A stretch of DNA of 64,000 nt from Marinicella algicola (GTDB lineage Bacteria > Pseudomonadota > Gammaproteobacteria > Xanthomonadales > Marinicellaceae): positions 870,501 through 934,500 of the forward strand of contig NZ_JAQOMR010000001.1 of the NCBI RefSeq assembly GCF_028401385.1. Direction: 5' to 3'. Under the pieces are notes generated by a model. That model was not told the DNA's origin and searched no databases. It saw only the letters and a program-made list of their open reading frames with translations. Position numbers and translations under genes: made by a program. Positions within the stretch are counted from its first letter, which is position 1; each line of letters starts with the position of its first letter. This document shows positions 8,249 through 21,627 of this stretch, piece by piece.

Positions 8249-11202
8249 GCGGTGGATTGCGTATTGCGGGCAAGGGGCGGCTTACGCCAGCCAAGACCAT
8301 CCGCTTTTCCTTCGACGGCAAGACCTATTCGGCGCTAGAGGGCGACACCCTTGCCTCCGCGCTTTTGGCCAATGGCGTGCATCTGGTCGGCCGTTCCTAC
8401 AAGTATCACCGCCCGCGCGGGTTTCTGACGGCCGGTTCCGAGGAGCCGAATGCACTCTTCGATATCGCTCGCGATAGCGCGCGGCGTCAGCCGAATGTGC
8501 GCGGGCCGGTTCAGGAAGTCTTTGACGGCATGAAGGCGTCCTCGCAAAATCGCTGGCCCTCGCTTTCCTTCGATGCCGGTGCGGTCAATGATTTCCTCTC
8601 GCCGTTCTTTATTGCCGGGTTCTACTACAAGACCTTCATGTGGCCGCGCGTTGCCTGGCACAAGCTGTATGAGCCGATGATCTCGCAGGGCTGCCGGGCT
8701 TGGCGTAGCGCCCACGGAGGAAGATGCCGACACCTATGCCTGCCGCTATATACATTGCGATGTTCTGGTGGTCGGCGCCGGTATCGCCGGGCTGACGGCA
8801 GCCCTTTCTGCGGCCAAAGCCGGCAAGGACGTCATCCTCTGTGATGAGAAGCCGGAGCCGGGCGGTGCGCTTCAATATGAGAGCGGCACCACCGTGAATG
8901 GCATGCCGGGCTATGACTGGGCGCTTGCCGCCGTGGCAGAGCTTGAGGGCATGGATAATGTACGCATCCTGCCGCGCACCACGGCCTTTGGTTATTACAA
9001 CCACAATTTTCTCGCGCTTTGCGAACGCCTCACCGATCATTTGCCGAACGCCAAGGCCAACGGTCCGCGTGAGCGGCTCTGGCAGCTGCGGACGGATGAG
9101 GTGATTCTCGCCACCGGTGCCATCGAACGGCCGATGGTTTTCCCGCAAAACGACCGGCCGGGCATCATGCTGGCCTCTGCTGCGCGTGCCTACCTCAATC
9201 ATTACGGCGTTGCCCTCGGCAAGCGGGTTGGCGTCTATTGCGCCCATGATTCCGCTTATGAGGCGGCGTTCGATCTGAAGAAGGCCGGTGTCGATGTGGC
9301 TGTCATCGTCGACAGCCGGGCAGAGGCTGGAGACGGTCTGGCAGGGCAGGCCAAGGCACTCGGCATCAAGGTGCTCGCCAACAACGCGGTCGTCGGCACC
9401 AAGGGGCGCCTCAGAATTTCCTCCATGAAAGTGAAGGACAAGGCAAGCGGCAAGTCCCGCAGTTTCGATATAGACGCGCTGATCACATCTGCGGGCTGGA
9501 CTCCGTCCGTGCACCTGTTTTCGCAGTCGCGCGGCAAGCTGGTCTTCGATGCGGATGAGCAGCGTTTCGTTCCCGGCACCCATGCGCAGAATTCCGTCTG
9601 CGTCGGGGCCTGCAATGGTACCGATGCCATTCATGCCATCATCGGCGAGGCGGCGGCTGCAGGCGGCGGCGTTGCCGATATTGCGGCGGAAAATGCCCGT
9701 CAATGGACCGGTGGCATGCTGGGCGAGGATGAGAGCGCCGACAGCCACGCGCGCGCTTTCATCGACTATCAGCACGATGTCTGCGCCAAGGATATCCGCC
9801 AGGCTGTGCATGAGGGCATGGCCTCCATCGAGCATATCAAGCGGTTTACCACCAATGGCATGGCATCCGACCAGGGCAAGCTTTCCAACATGCACGGTCT
9901 GGCGATTGCCGCCGAGATGCTCGACCGGCCAATCCCGCAGGTGGGGCTCACCACCTTCCGTCAGCCGTTCACGCCGGTCACTTTTGGAACACTGATCGGC
10001 CACTCACGGGGTCCGCTTTTCGACCCCGCCCGCAAGACGCCGATCAATGGATGGGCGGAAGAACGCGGTGCGGCGTTTGAGGATGTCGGCAACTGGAAGC
10101 GGGCCTGGTATTTCCCGAGGCCCGGCGAAACCAAGCACGACGCGGTCAACCGCGAATGCCGGACAGTGCGCGAAAGCGCGGGTGTCTTCGATGCCTCGAC
10201 ACTTGGCAAAATCGAGGTCGTCGGACCGGATGCCGAAGCCTTTATGAACCTGATGTATTCCAACGCATGGTCGACGCTGAAACCCGGCAAGTGCCGCTAT
10301 GGCCTGATGCTGCGCGAAGACGGCTATATCTATGACGACGGCGTGGTTGGCCGGCTTGCTCATGATCGCTTCCATGTGACTACGACGACCGGCGGTGCGC
10401 CGCGCGTCCTCAACCTTATGGAAGACTATCTGCAGACCGAGTTTCCGCATCTGAATGTCTGGCTGACGTCTGCGACCGAACAATGGGCGGTGATTGCCGT
10501 GCAGGGGCCGAAAGCGCGCGAGATCATCGAGCCCTTTGTCGAGGGCGTGGATATTTCGGCGGATGCGTTCACGCATATGAGCCTTGCCGAATGCACGGTC
10601 TGCGGCGTGCCGGCGCGGCTTTTCCGGGTATCGTTTACCGGCGAACTCGGCTTTGAGATCAATGTGCCGGCCGACTTCGGCCTGTCGGTCTGGAAGCGTA
10701 TTTTCGAGCGGGCAGAGAGCTTTGGCGGCTGCGCCTACGGCACCGAGACCATGCATGTGTTACGCGCCGAGAAGGGCTATATCGTTGTCGGACAGGATAC
10801 CGACGGCACGGTGACGCCGTTCGATGCCGGCATGGGCTGGGCGGTGTCTAAGAAAAGACCGATTTTGTCGGCATTCGCGGGCTCAAACGGCCGGATCTGG
10901 TGGCCCAGGATCGCAAGCAGCTTGTCGGTCTGATGGTCAAGAACAATCCGCGTCTGGTGCTGGAGGAGGGCGCGCAGGTCGTTGCCGATCCGAATGCGGC
11001 CAAGCCGGTGCCGATGCTCGGCCATGTGACGTCGGCCTACTGGTCGGAGGCACTTCAGAGCGGCATCGCCATGGCCGTGGTCAAGAACGGGCACGCACTC
11101 AAGGGTGAGACGCTCTATGTGCCGATGCCGGACCGCAATATCGCCGTCGAGGTGGTCGATACCGTTTTCTACGACAAGGAAGGAGCGCGCATCCATGGTT
11201 GA
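8245..11202 (+). CDS. soxA: Sarcosine oxidase subunit alpha (two frame breaks)
   Basis: Large subunit, about 985 residues once repaired, binding NAD and tetrahydrofolate. In order: an N-terminal ferredoxin-like domain (RIAGKGRLTPAKTIRFSFDGK), a Rossmann NAD-binding domain (VLVVGAGIAGLTAALSAAKAG), and a C-terminal GcvT-like folate-binding domain (GKCRYGLMLREDGYIYDDGV, FRVSFTGELGFEINVP). The frame breaks at 8688-8690, where one G appears extra (EPMISQ then AGLGVAPTEED), and at 10853-10856, where an A is missing (SKKKTDFVGIRGLKRPD). Together the two cancel, so the total length is a multiple of three. It overlaps soxD and soxG by a few bases, as expected for this operon. Confidence 0.93.
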
Positions 11203-11749
11203 GGAACTCGTTGCGACACGCACAACTCCGCTATCCGGCACCTATGGCGGCTCCGGCCTTGCCCGGCTTGTGATCGCCGGTGATGCGACCCGGCTTTCGG
11301 TCAGGGCCGGTGAAGAGGCACTTGGCGCGCTTTCGGGTGCGCTGGATATCGAACTCCCGCGTGCGCCGCTTTCTGCTTCGGTGACGGACGGCGGCTATGC
11401 CTTCTGGCTCGGGCCGGATGAGTGGTTGGTGATCAATGAGCATGGCGAGGAAATGATCCCGCGCCTTCAGGGCATCGAAGCGCCGTTTTCCGCCGTTGAC
11501 GTCTCCCACCGAAACGTTGCCGTGACGGTTGTAGGTCCGGGAGCGGCGGCGGCGATCAATGCCGCTTGCCCGCAGGACCTCAGGCCAGACCGGTTTCCCG
11601 TCGGCAAGGTCGTGCGTACCGTTCTCGGCAAGGCCGAGATCGTGCTTTTCCGCAAGGAAGAGAACACGTTTCGCATCGAGTGCTGGCGCTCGTTTGCACC
11701 CTATGTCTTCGGCCTTCTCGACCAGGCAGCGAAGGACACTGCCTACTGA
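11195..11749 (+). CDS. soxG: Sarcosine oxidase subunit gamma
   Basis: A 184-residue subunit that completes the alpha-beta-gamma-delta enzyme; it is distantly related to GcvT C-terminal modules. Family segments include WLGPDEWLVINEH, AVDVSHRNVAVTV, LGKAEIVLFR and the C-terminus RSFAPYVFGLLDQAAKDTAY. The start ATG at 11195 lies inside the soxA stop region (8-bp overlap) after AAGGAGCG. It is the last gene of the operon. A diverged copy of its last 28 codons lies in inverted orientation at 12443-12535. Confidence 0.94.
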   Translation: MVEELVATRTTPLSGTYGGSGLARLVIAGDATRLSVRAGEEALGALSGALDIELPRAPLSASVTDGGYAFWLGPDEWLVINEHGEEMIPRLQGIEAPFSAVDVSHRNVAVTVVGPGAAAAINAACPQDLRPDRFPVGKVVRTVLGKAEIVLFRKEENTFRIECWRSFAPYVFGLLDQAAKDTAY

Positions 11750-11793
11750 GTGTCCTAAAATCCACCGCAAATCTTGGACATTAACGTGGGCCC

Positions 11794-12309
11794 TTATTGC
11801 TCATCAGACAGGTCACGTTCGACAGTCATTCCATCGGAGACTGAAACTGGTGTGGTCAACGTTACAGGTACCTTTTCACCGCGAACAATTTTGCTGGTTG
11901 AGGCATACAAATAATATTTGCCGTCGGGAATCATGCTAAAGCTGAACGAACCTGATCGGTCGGCCCTGTTATATCGCATTGAGGTATAAAAGGCTTGTGG
12001 CGCCCCAATGTATATACCGCCATCGTAATCCGCCTCGTAATGAAGCCTCTCCTCAGAAAATGGAGTTTTGGGAACAAGGAAAACTCTCAAGCCTCGTTTG
12101 TATTTTATGGTTCCATCTTCGTTTTCAACGAAGACCTGTCCTATTATGGTGTTGTCTCCACGGCCTTTCGCATAAGCGACTTCGGTTGTGCTGAAACGGG
12201 TAGTGGGCTGCCAAACCTCGCCTACCTTTGCCATGTTCTCCAAGGTCCCCTCTGGTACACAGGCAGAAAGAAGCACGACAACAATAACCGCTACAGTCGC
12301 ACGAATCAT
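11794..12309 (-). CDS. Hypothetical lipoprotein
   Basis: A 171-residue protein with a lipoprotein signal: MIRATVAVIVVVLLSAC, lipobox LSAC with Cys17. The start ATG at 12309 follows AAAGGGG by 7 nt and is preferred to an in-frame upstream ATG at 12390. The mature part is beta-rich, with IIGQVFVENEDGTIKYKRGL and SGSFSFSMIPDGKYYLYAST, reminiscent of carboxypeptidase-regulatory-like or SpaA-type beta domains, but I do not assign it. The gene is visibly AT-richer than its neighbours and sits between soxG and the inverted soxG remnant, which suggests acquired DNA. No partner gene is evident. Confidence 0.6.
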   Translation of the reverse strand: MIRATVAVIVVVLLSACVPEGTLENMAKVGEVWQPTTRFSTTEVAYAKGRGDNTIIGQVFVENEDGTIKYKRGLRVFLVPKTPFSEERLHYEADYDGGIYIGAPQAFYTSMRYNRADRSGSFSFSMIPDGKYYLYASTSKIVRGEKVPVTLTTPVSVSDGMTVERDLSDEQ

Positions 12310-12442
12310 CGGAATGCCCCTTTTTCGTTCTTTGGTCTGCAAAACTACTTTCCTGAAATAACTCAAATTTTCATTGATTTCCAAGTGCATCGCCGACTTA
12401 AGTTATCGAGTCTTTGCTAACTCTATCTCTGACTGGCCACCC

Positions 12443-12535
12443 TCAATAGGCTGTATCCTTGGCACCCAGATCGAGAATGCCGAAGACATAGGGTGCAAAC
12501 AAGCACCAGCATTCGATATGACTGAAGGTTTTGAC
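12443..12535 (-). pseudogene. 3' remnant of a second soxG
   Basis: On the minus strand this reads KTFSHIECWCLFAPYVFGIL then DLGAKDTAY and a TGA stop. It matches the last 28 residues of the SoxG encoded at 11195-11749 at about three of four positions (IECW-FAPYVFG-LD-AKDTAY). No upstream soxG sequence precedes it; the maoC-like gene ends 8 bp away. It is too diverged at the DNA level (about 80%) to be a fresh duplication, so it looks like the tail of a lost paralogous sox operon. Confidence 0.7.
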
Positions 12536-12542
12536 TCTCAGT

Positions 12543-13030
12543 TCAAACCGTTTCCGGTCGGTCTTCGGCGGCGAACTGGACAAGCGTGATCCATTCGGCA
12601 GTCAGCGCCGGTTTACGCTCGTCCTCAACTTCAATGCTGACGGTGTAATGGATCGCCAGAAGTTCCGCGCCCCGGAAGCGGGCTTCCTTCAGGGTGAAAT
12701 GGCCGCGGACGCGCTTGCCGCACTTCACCGGAGCGACGAACCGGACCTTGTCGAAGCCAAAATTGATGCCCATGGTCTGTTCGCGCACCTGCGGGCGCAA
12801 TCGTAGTTCATGGCCGAAAGGAGAGACAGTGTCAGGAACCCATGCGCGATCGTACCGCCGAAAGGTGTCTCTTCGCGCGCGCGTTCGGGGTCGGTATGGA
12901 TAAACTGGCGGTCGAGTGTGGCGTCGGCGAAGGTGTCTATCATCGTCTGATCGACTGTGAACCAGCGCGATACACCGACTTCATGGCCGATGTAGTCCTG
13001 CACTTCAGCAAGCGAAATCTCTTTGCCCAT
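12543..13030 (-). CDS. MaoC-family dehydratase (one frame break)
   Basis: A hot-dog fold (R)-hydratase-like protein of about 162 residues after repair. The N-terminus has [21 protein letters not shown] then [10 protein letters not shown], the MaoC hydratase-2 motif with catalytic Asp and His, followed by [20 protein letters not shown]. The C-terminal half reads [20 protein letters not shown] and [14 protein letters not shown]. The frame breaks at G 12793-12795, where one base is missing between DCA and PQVREQ. Such enzymes hydrate trans-2-enoyl-CoA, often for PHA supply or fatty-acid breakdown. It stands next to glgX but no functional link is apparent. Confidence 0.88.
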
Positions 13031-13077
13031 GGCCTTCTTTCAGGTTTTCCGGTTGTCGCCAGGCTTTCGTTCAAGTG

Positions 13078-15052
13078 CTATCCGGCATTCGACAGCTTTT
13101 CGGCATAAAACGATACCGAGCGCGGTGCAAGCGCGATCTCGACGGCGCCGCGGCTCTGGCCTGTCAGGTTGTGCCAGCCGTGATCATCGCGTTCGGGTAG
13201 CCGGAATACCATGTCCACCTGGCTCCGGTTGATGAGCATGGCCAGCTGGTTCGGTTCACCGGTCTCCCGTTCGACGGTCGAGAACACAATGCTCAGACTG
13301 TCGCATCCGGCCGCTTCCCAGTCCTCCACCGTCATGATATTGCCGTCCGGGCGCAGCCAGGTGACGTCGTCTTCGGTGAAGAAATCGGTTCCGGAAAAGA
13401 CGGCAAACTGTTTGCGCAGCGCCGAAAGCTCGCCGGTATAGGCTACCAGTTCTTTATCCATGGCGTCCCAGTCGATCCAGGTCGTCTCATTGTCCTGGCA
13501 ATAGGCATTGTTGTTGCCATGTTGGGTCATGCCGCCCTCATCGCCGGCCTTCAGCATGATGGTGCCGCGGCTGCCAAACAGCGTAGCGAGCAGCGCCTTC
13601 ACGTCCTGACGGCGGCGGGCGAGTGCACCCTCATTGTCGGTATCGCCCTCGACACCATTGTTCCAGGAGTAGTTTTCGTCATGGCCGTCCCGGTTGCTCT
13701 CGCCATTGGGACCATTGTGTTTGTGGACATAGGCGGTCACGTCGTGGAGCGAGAAACCGTCATGGGCAGCGATGAAATTGACCGAGCGGGTGACATGCTG
13801 GTCGCGTAAGGAAAAATATGCGAGGATCCTGAAAGCGCATCGGCGAGCCGGCCGGTCATATAGTCGTCACCGCGCCAGAATTTACGCAGGTCATCGCGCG
13901 CCCGGTCGTTCCATTCCAAAAAGGTGCCGGGAAATGGCCGAGTTGATAGCCGCCCGGACCGATATCCCAGGGCTCGGCGATCATCGTCCGTCCCTTCAGT
14001 ACGGGATCGGCGAGGATCGCTTCCAGTGTTTCGGCATGGGTATCGAAACCCTGACGCGTGCGCCCGAGTATCGGCGCCAGATCGAAGCGAAAGCCGTCGA
14101 CACCGGCCTCTGTGACGAAGAACCGAAGGCTGTCGACGATATACTGGCGGACCATCGGATGATCGCAGGCAATGGTGTTGCCGCAGCCGGTATCATTGAT
14201 GAATACCGACGGATCGTCTTCGGCCAAACGGTAATAGGTCGGGTTGTCGAGCCCGCGAAAGCTGAGCGAACCGCCGAACTGGTCGCTTTCGCCGGTATGG
14301 TTGAAGACGAGATCGAGGATCACGGCTATGCCGGCCTCGTGGAGTGCTGCGACCGCTCCGCGCAATTCAGCAATGCCGCCCGGGCAAAGGCGCGGATCGG
14401 GCGCCATGAAGGTGACCGGGTTGTAGCCCCAGGCGTTGGTGAGGCCGAGCGGCTGAAGATGGCGCTCGTCGATCCAGGCCGTCACCGGCATCAGTTCGAT
14501 TGCATCGACGCCGATCTTTTGAAGGTGTTCGATCAGGGCCGGGTGGCCAAGGGCTGCGACCGTGCCGCGAATGCTTTTCGGAATATGCGGGTTGAGCGTG
14601 GTCAGCGATTTGATGCCTGCCTCATAGATGAACCCGCCTTCGGGCAGGTCCACGTGAGACGGCTCTTCGCCAAGGTCCGCAACCACAACGCCTTTCGGCA
14701 CAAGTGCGCTGGTATCGGAGCCATGCCGCGCAAGCTGAGCATCATAGCGGTAAGGGCTGTCGATTTCCCGTGCATAGGGGTCGACCAGAAGTTTCGAGGA
14801 ATCGAACCAGTGCCCAGCCATCGGGTCAAAGCGACCGAAGGCGCGGTAGCCATAACGCTGACCGGGTTTTGCGCCGTCAACCAGCAGGCGGAAGAGATTG
14901 CCGCGCTCATGTGCCATTGGCAGGCGCGCGGTCTCCGTTCCATCTGCGTCGAACAGGCAAAGCTCCACGCCAGTCGCGTTTTCCGAATAGACGGAAAATT
15001 CGACACCCCGGTCGAGAACCCTCACACCGGGCTTTGCTGTTGCGTCGTTCAT
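13078..15052 (-). CDS. glgX: Glycogen debranching enzyme GlgX (two frame breaks)
   Basis: Isoamylase-type GH13 enzyme that removes the short alpha-1,6 branches left by GlgP during glycogen breakdown. Repaired length is about 658 residues, normal for GlgX. N-terminal CBM48 (VRVLDRGVEFSVYSENATGV), then the catalytic barrel: DLVFNHTGESDQFGG, GVDGFRFDLAPILGR with the nucleophile Asp, MIAEPWDIGPGGYQLG with the acid Glu, and NFIAAHDGFSLHD with the stabilising Asp. Breaks are at A 13918-13922 (one base missing, FPAPF to LEWND) and G 13810-13811 (IFP to LRDQH). It follows pgm by 8 bp and ends the operon. Confidence 0.93.
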
Positions 15053-15060
15053 CAGCAGGC

Positions 15061-18136
<3,076 letters not shown>

Positions 18137-18139
18137 TTT

Positions 18140-19402
18140 TCAGCTATCCAATCTGTCAATCATCGACTGTGTAATCAGGCAAATGCCGTTTTCCGAACGT
18201 CGGAAACGGCGGGCATCAACATCCGGATCCTCGCCGACAACAAGGCCTTCGGGAATATGTACACCGTGGTCAATGACAACGTTTTTCAGTTGCGCATGGC
18301 GTCCGATGTGAACATGGGGAGAATGACGGCACCTTCGAGGCGGGAATAGGAATTCGCGCGCACACCGGTGAACAGCAGGCTCTTGTAGAGTTGTGAGCCG
18401 GAGATGATGCAATCTCCCGAGACCACGGATGATATGGCCGAACCACGGCGGTTTTCATCGTCATGAACGAATTTTGCCGGCGGCGTGACCTCGGAATAGG
18501 ACCAAATCGGCCAGGACTTGTCGTAGATATCGAGTTCCGGAACGATAGCGGTCAGATCGATATTGGCCTGCCAGTAGGCATCGATCGTACCAACATCACG
18601 CCAGTAGGATTCCTTTTCGTAGCTTGACCGCACGCAGCTTTCGGAAAAGCGGTGCGCCATCGCCTTGCCATTCTTGACGATGTAGGGAACGATGTCCTTG
18701 CCGAAGTCGCGGCTCGACGTCGGGTCGGCGGCATCGCGGTAGAGGCAGTCGAACAGGAATTTGGTATTGAAAACGTAAATACCCATTGACGCGAGCGCCA
18801 TGCTCTCATTGCCGGGAATGCCTGGCGGATTGGCCGGCTTCTCGACGAAATCGACGATCCGGTCGGTGGCGTCAACATGCATCACGCCGAAGCCCTTGGC
18901 TTCTTCCACCGGCACTTCGAGGCAACCGATGGTGATGTCGGCGCCCTCGTTGACGTGCTGCTGGAGCATCGCCTCGTAATCCATCTTGTAGATATGGTCA
19001 CCAGCCAGAATGATCATGTATTCCGGACCATAGGAATCGATGATGTCGATGTTCTGGTAGACCGCGTCCGCGGTTCCTTCATACCACTGCGTTTCGGAAA
19101 CGCGCTGGGAGGCGGGAAGCACGTCGAAACTTTCGTTTCGCTCCGGCCGGAAGAAATTCCAGCCCTGATGCAGGTGGCGGATCAGCGAGTGCGCCTTATA
19201 CTGGGTGGCGACGCCAATGCGCCGGATACCGGAATTGAGCGCGTTGGAAAGCGCAAAGTCGATAATGCGTGTCTTGCCGCCAAAATAGACCGCTGGCTTG
19301 GCGCGCGTGTCGGTTAGTTCTTTAAGGCGGCTTCCGCGTCCCCGGCCAGTACATAGGCCATGGCGTCACGCGAAAGGGGTATCCGATCCGTCTATTATTC
19401 AT
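18140..19402 (-). CDS. glgC: Glucose-1-phosphate adenylyltransferase (three frame breaks)
   Basis: Makes ADP-glucose from ATP and glucose-1-phosphate, the committed step of bacterial glycogen synthesis. Repaired length is about 421 residues, as usual. The nucleotide motif [19 protein letters not shown] appears only after restoring a G in 19340-19343. Further marks are [37 protein letters not shown] and the C-terminal [15 protein letters not shown]. Other breaks are near 19385-19395, just after the start, and at G 18316-18319 (AVILP to [12 protein letters not shown]). The start ATG 19402 follows AGGGAGGGAAGG. Family members are allosterically controlled by glycolytic intermediates; effector choice cannot be read here. 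Confidence 0.93.
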
Positions 19403-19415
19403 CCTTCCCTCCCTC

Positions 19416-21627
19416 TCAGTCTTCCGGTTCCAGCATGATGGTTGCAAGTGGCGGCAAAAGCAGCGTGGCGGAGATGCCGCCATGGCCCTGGATCTCGGCA
19501 CGCACGCGGCCACCATTGCCCTTGCCGCTACCGCCGTAGATTTCGGCGTCGGTATTCACAATTTCCCGCCAGGCGCCGGTTTTCGGCAGCGGGACCTGGT
19601 AATTTTCGCGTGGGATCGGTGTGAAGTTACAGATCACGATGATCGGCTTCTCGCCCGGGGCCTTGCGTTGCCAGGCGAAGACGGAATTCTCGTCATCATC
19701 GACAATCGTCCACTCGAAACCTTCGGGTTCACAGTCGCGCGCATGCAGTGCCGGTTTGGCGCGGTAGGCGAAGTTGAGATCGCGTACCAGCCGGCGCATG
19801 CCTTCATGGTTCGGGTAGTCGAGCAGGTTCCAGTCGAGGCCGCGCGCCTCGCTCCATTCGCTCCACTGGGCAAATTCCTGACCCATGAACAAGAGCTTCT
19901 TGCCAGGATAACCCCACATGAAGGCGTAATAGGCTCTGAGATTGGCGAATTTCTGCCAGTCGTCGCCGGCCATTTTGGCAATCAGCGATCCCTTGCCGTG
20001 CACCACTTCGTCATGAGACAGAGGCAGGACATAGTTTTCGGCAAAGGCGTAGAGCAGACCGAAAGTGATCTCCTGATGGTGATGCTTGCGGTAGATCGGT
20101 TCACGCGCGAAATAGCTCAGCGTGTCGTGCATGAAGCCCATATTCCACTTGAAGCCGAAGCCAAGACCGCCCTCATGAACCGGCTGTGAAACCTTGGGCC
20201 ACGCAGTCGATTCCTCGGCAATCGTCATCATCTCCGGATGATTGCCGTAAACTGCCTTGTTGGTTTCCTGAATGAAACGTACGGCACCGAGGTTTTCATT
20301 GCCGCCGTATTCGTTCGGCACCCACTCGCCGTGTTTGCGTGAATAGTCGAGGTACAGCATCGAGGCCACTGCATCGACACGAAGGCCGTCAATATGGAAT
20401 TTCTCACCCCAGTAAAGCGCGTTGTTCAGGAGGAAAGAGGCCACTTCTGTGCGGCTGAAATTGTAGATCGCCGTGTTCCAGTCGGGGTGAAAACCCTGAC
20501 GCGGATCGGCGTGCTCATAAAGCGATGTGCCGTCGAACTGCCTCAGGCCATGCGCGTCGGTGGGAAAATGCGCCGGCACCCAGTCGAGAATGACGCCGAT
20601 ACCGACCTTGTGGCAGCCATTGATGAAGCGGGCAAAGCCTTCCGGCTCGCCAAAGCGGGCGGTTGGCGTGTAAAGCCCGGTTGTCTGGTAGCCCCAGGAC
20701 GGATCATAGGGGTATTCGGAAACCGGCAGAAATTCGATATGGGTAAAGCCCATGTCGGTGCAATAGGGGATCAGGCGGTCGGCCAACTCATCCCATGAAA
20801 GAAACGAACCGTCCTCGTGCCGCTGCCACGACCCGGCGTGGACCTCATAAATCGTTATCGGCTCGCGCCGTCGGTCGCTGCCCGCCCAATGTTCGCGGTG
20901 GGCGTCATCATCCCATTTCTGCACCAGATCGCCCGTTGTGACCGAAGCGGTCTGCGGGCGCAGCTCGCTGCGGCGCGCGAACGGATCAGCTTTGAGCGGA
21001 AGGAGATTGCCATCGGCGCCGATAAGTTCGAACTTGTAGGGTTGTCCCGGCTTGACGTCGGGCGCGAAGATTTCCCAAACGCCGGAATCGCGGCGAAACC
21101 GCATCATGTGGCGGCGGCCGTCCCAGCCATTGAAGGCACCGACAACCGAGACGCGGCGGGCATTGGGTGCCCAGACCGCGAAATGAAACCCCTCAACGCC
21201 CTGATGCGTGATCTGATGGGCGCCGAGCTTGTCGAACAGCCTCAGATGCGAGCCCTCGCGGACGTAATAGTCGTCCATCGGGCCTAGAACCGGCCAGAAA
21301 CTGTAAGGATCGGTTACCGTCCATTCGGTCTCGCCCCGTGTGGCATGGTAACGGACCGGCACGAAGCCGGACACATCAACCGGTCCGGCGAAGAAGCCGG
21401 ACTCATCAAGGCGTTTCAGTTTGCCGAGCGGTTTACCTTCAAGGTCGAAGGTCTCGACGGTCTCCGCACCGGGTAAGAAGCACCGGGTGACATGGGCCTC
21501 GCCGACATCCTGGATGCCCAGCACGGAGAATGCGTCTCCGTGCGTTGCATTCAGAACAGCATTAATTTCCTCCGCGACGGGGCATAGCCCCGTGCTCGTT
21601 CCGGATCGTCTGATCCCGGTTTTTCAT
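19416..21627 (-). CDS. glgB: 1,4-alpha-glucan branching enzyme (frame break near N-terminus)
   Basis: GH13 enzyme that makes alpha-1,6 branches in glycogen. The body is intact: CBM48 (FHFAVWAPNARRVSVVGAFNG), DGLRVDAVASMLYLDYSR with the nucleophile Asp, MTIAEESTAWPKVS with the acid Glu, and VLPLSHDEVVHGKGSLI. The N-terminal EEINAVLNATHGDAFSVLG is in frame with the body, but no start codon precedes it in that frame. The ATG at 21627, overlapping the glgP stop (ATGA), is the likely start, with an indel near 21590-21620. That gives about 736 residues, matching the family, against 702 from the first in-frame internal start at 21524. Confidence 0.94.

Noticed and set aside
8636..10003. 455-codon minus-strand ORF opposite soxA
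   Set aside because: Shadow of soxA; no ribosome site or recognisable domain.
12374..12589. Plus-strand ORF of 71 codons over the soxG remnant
   Set aside because: It is the antisense of the SoxG-like tail; the minus-strand reading matches SoxG and its stop codon.
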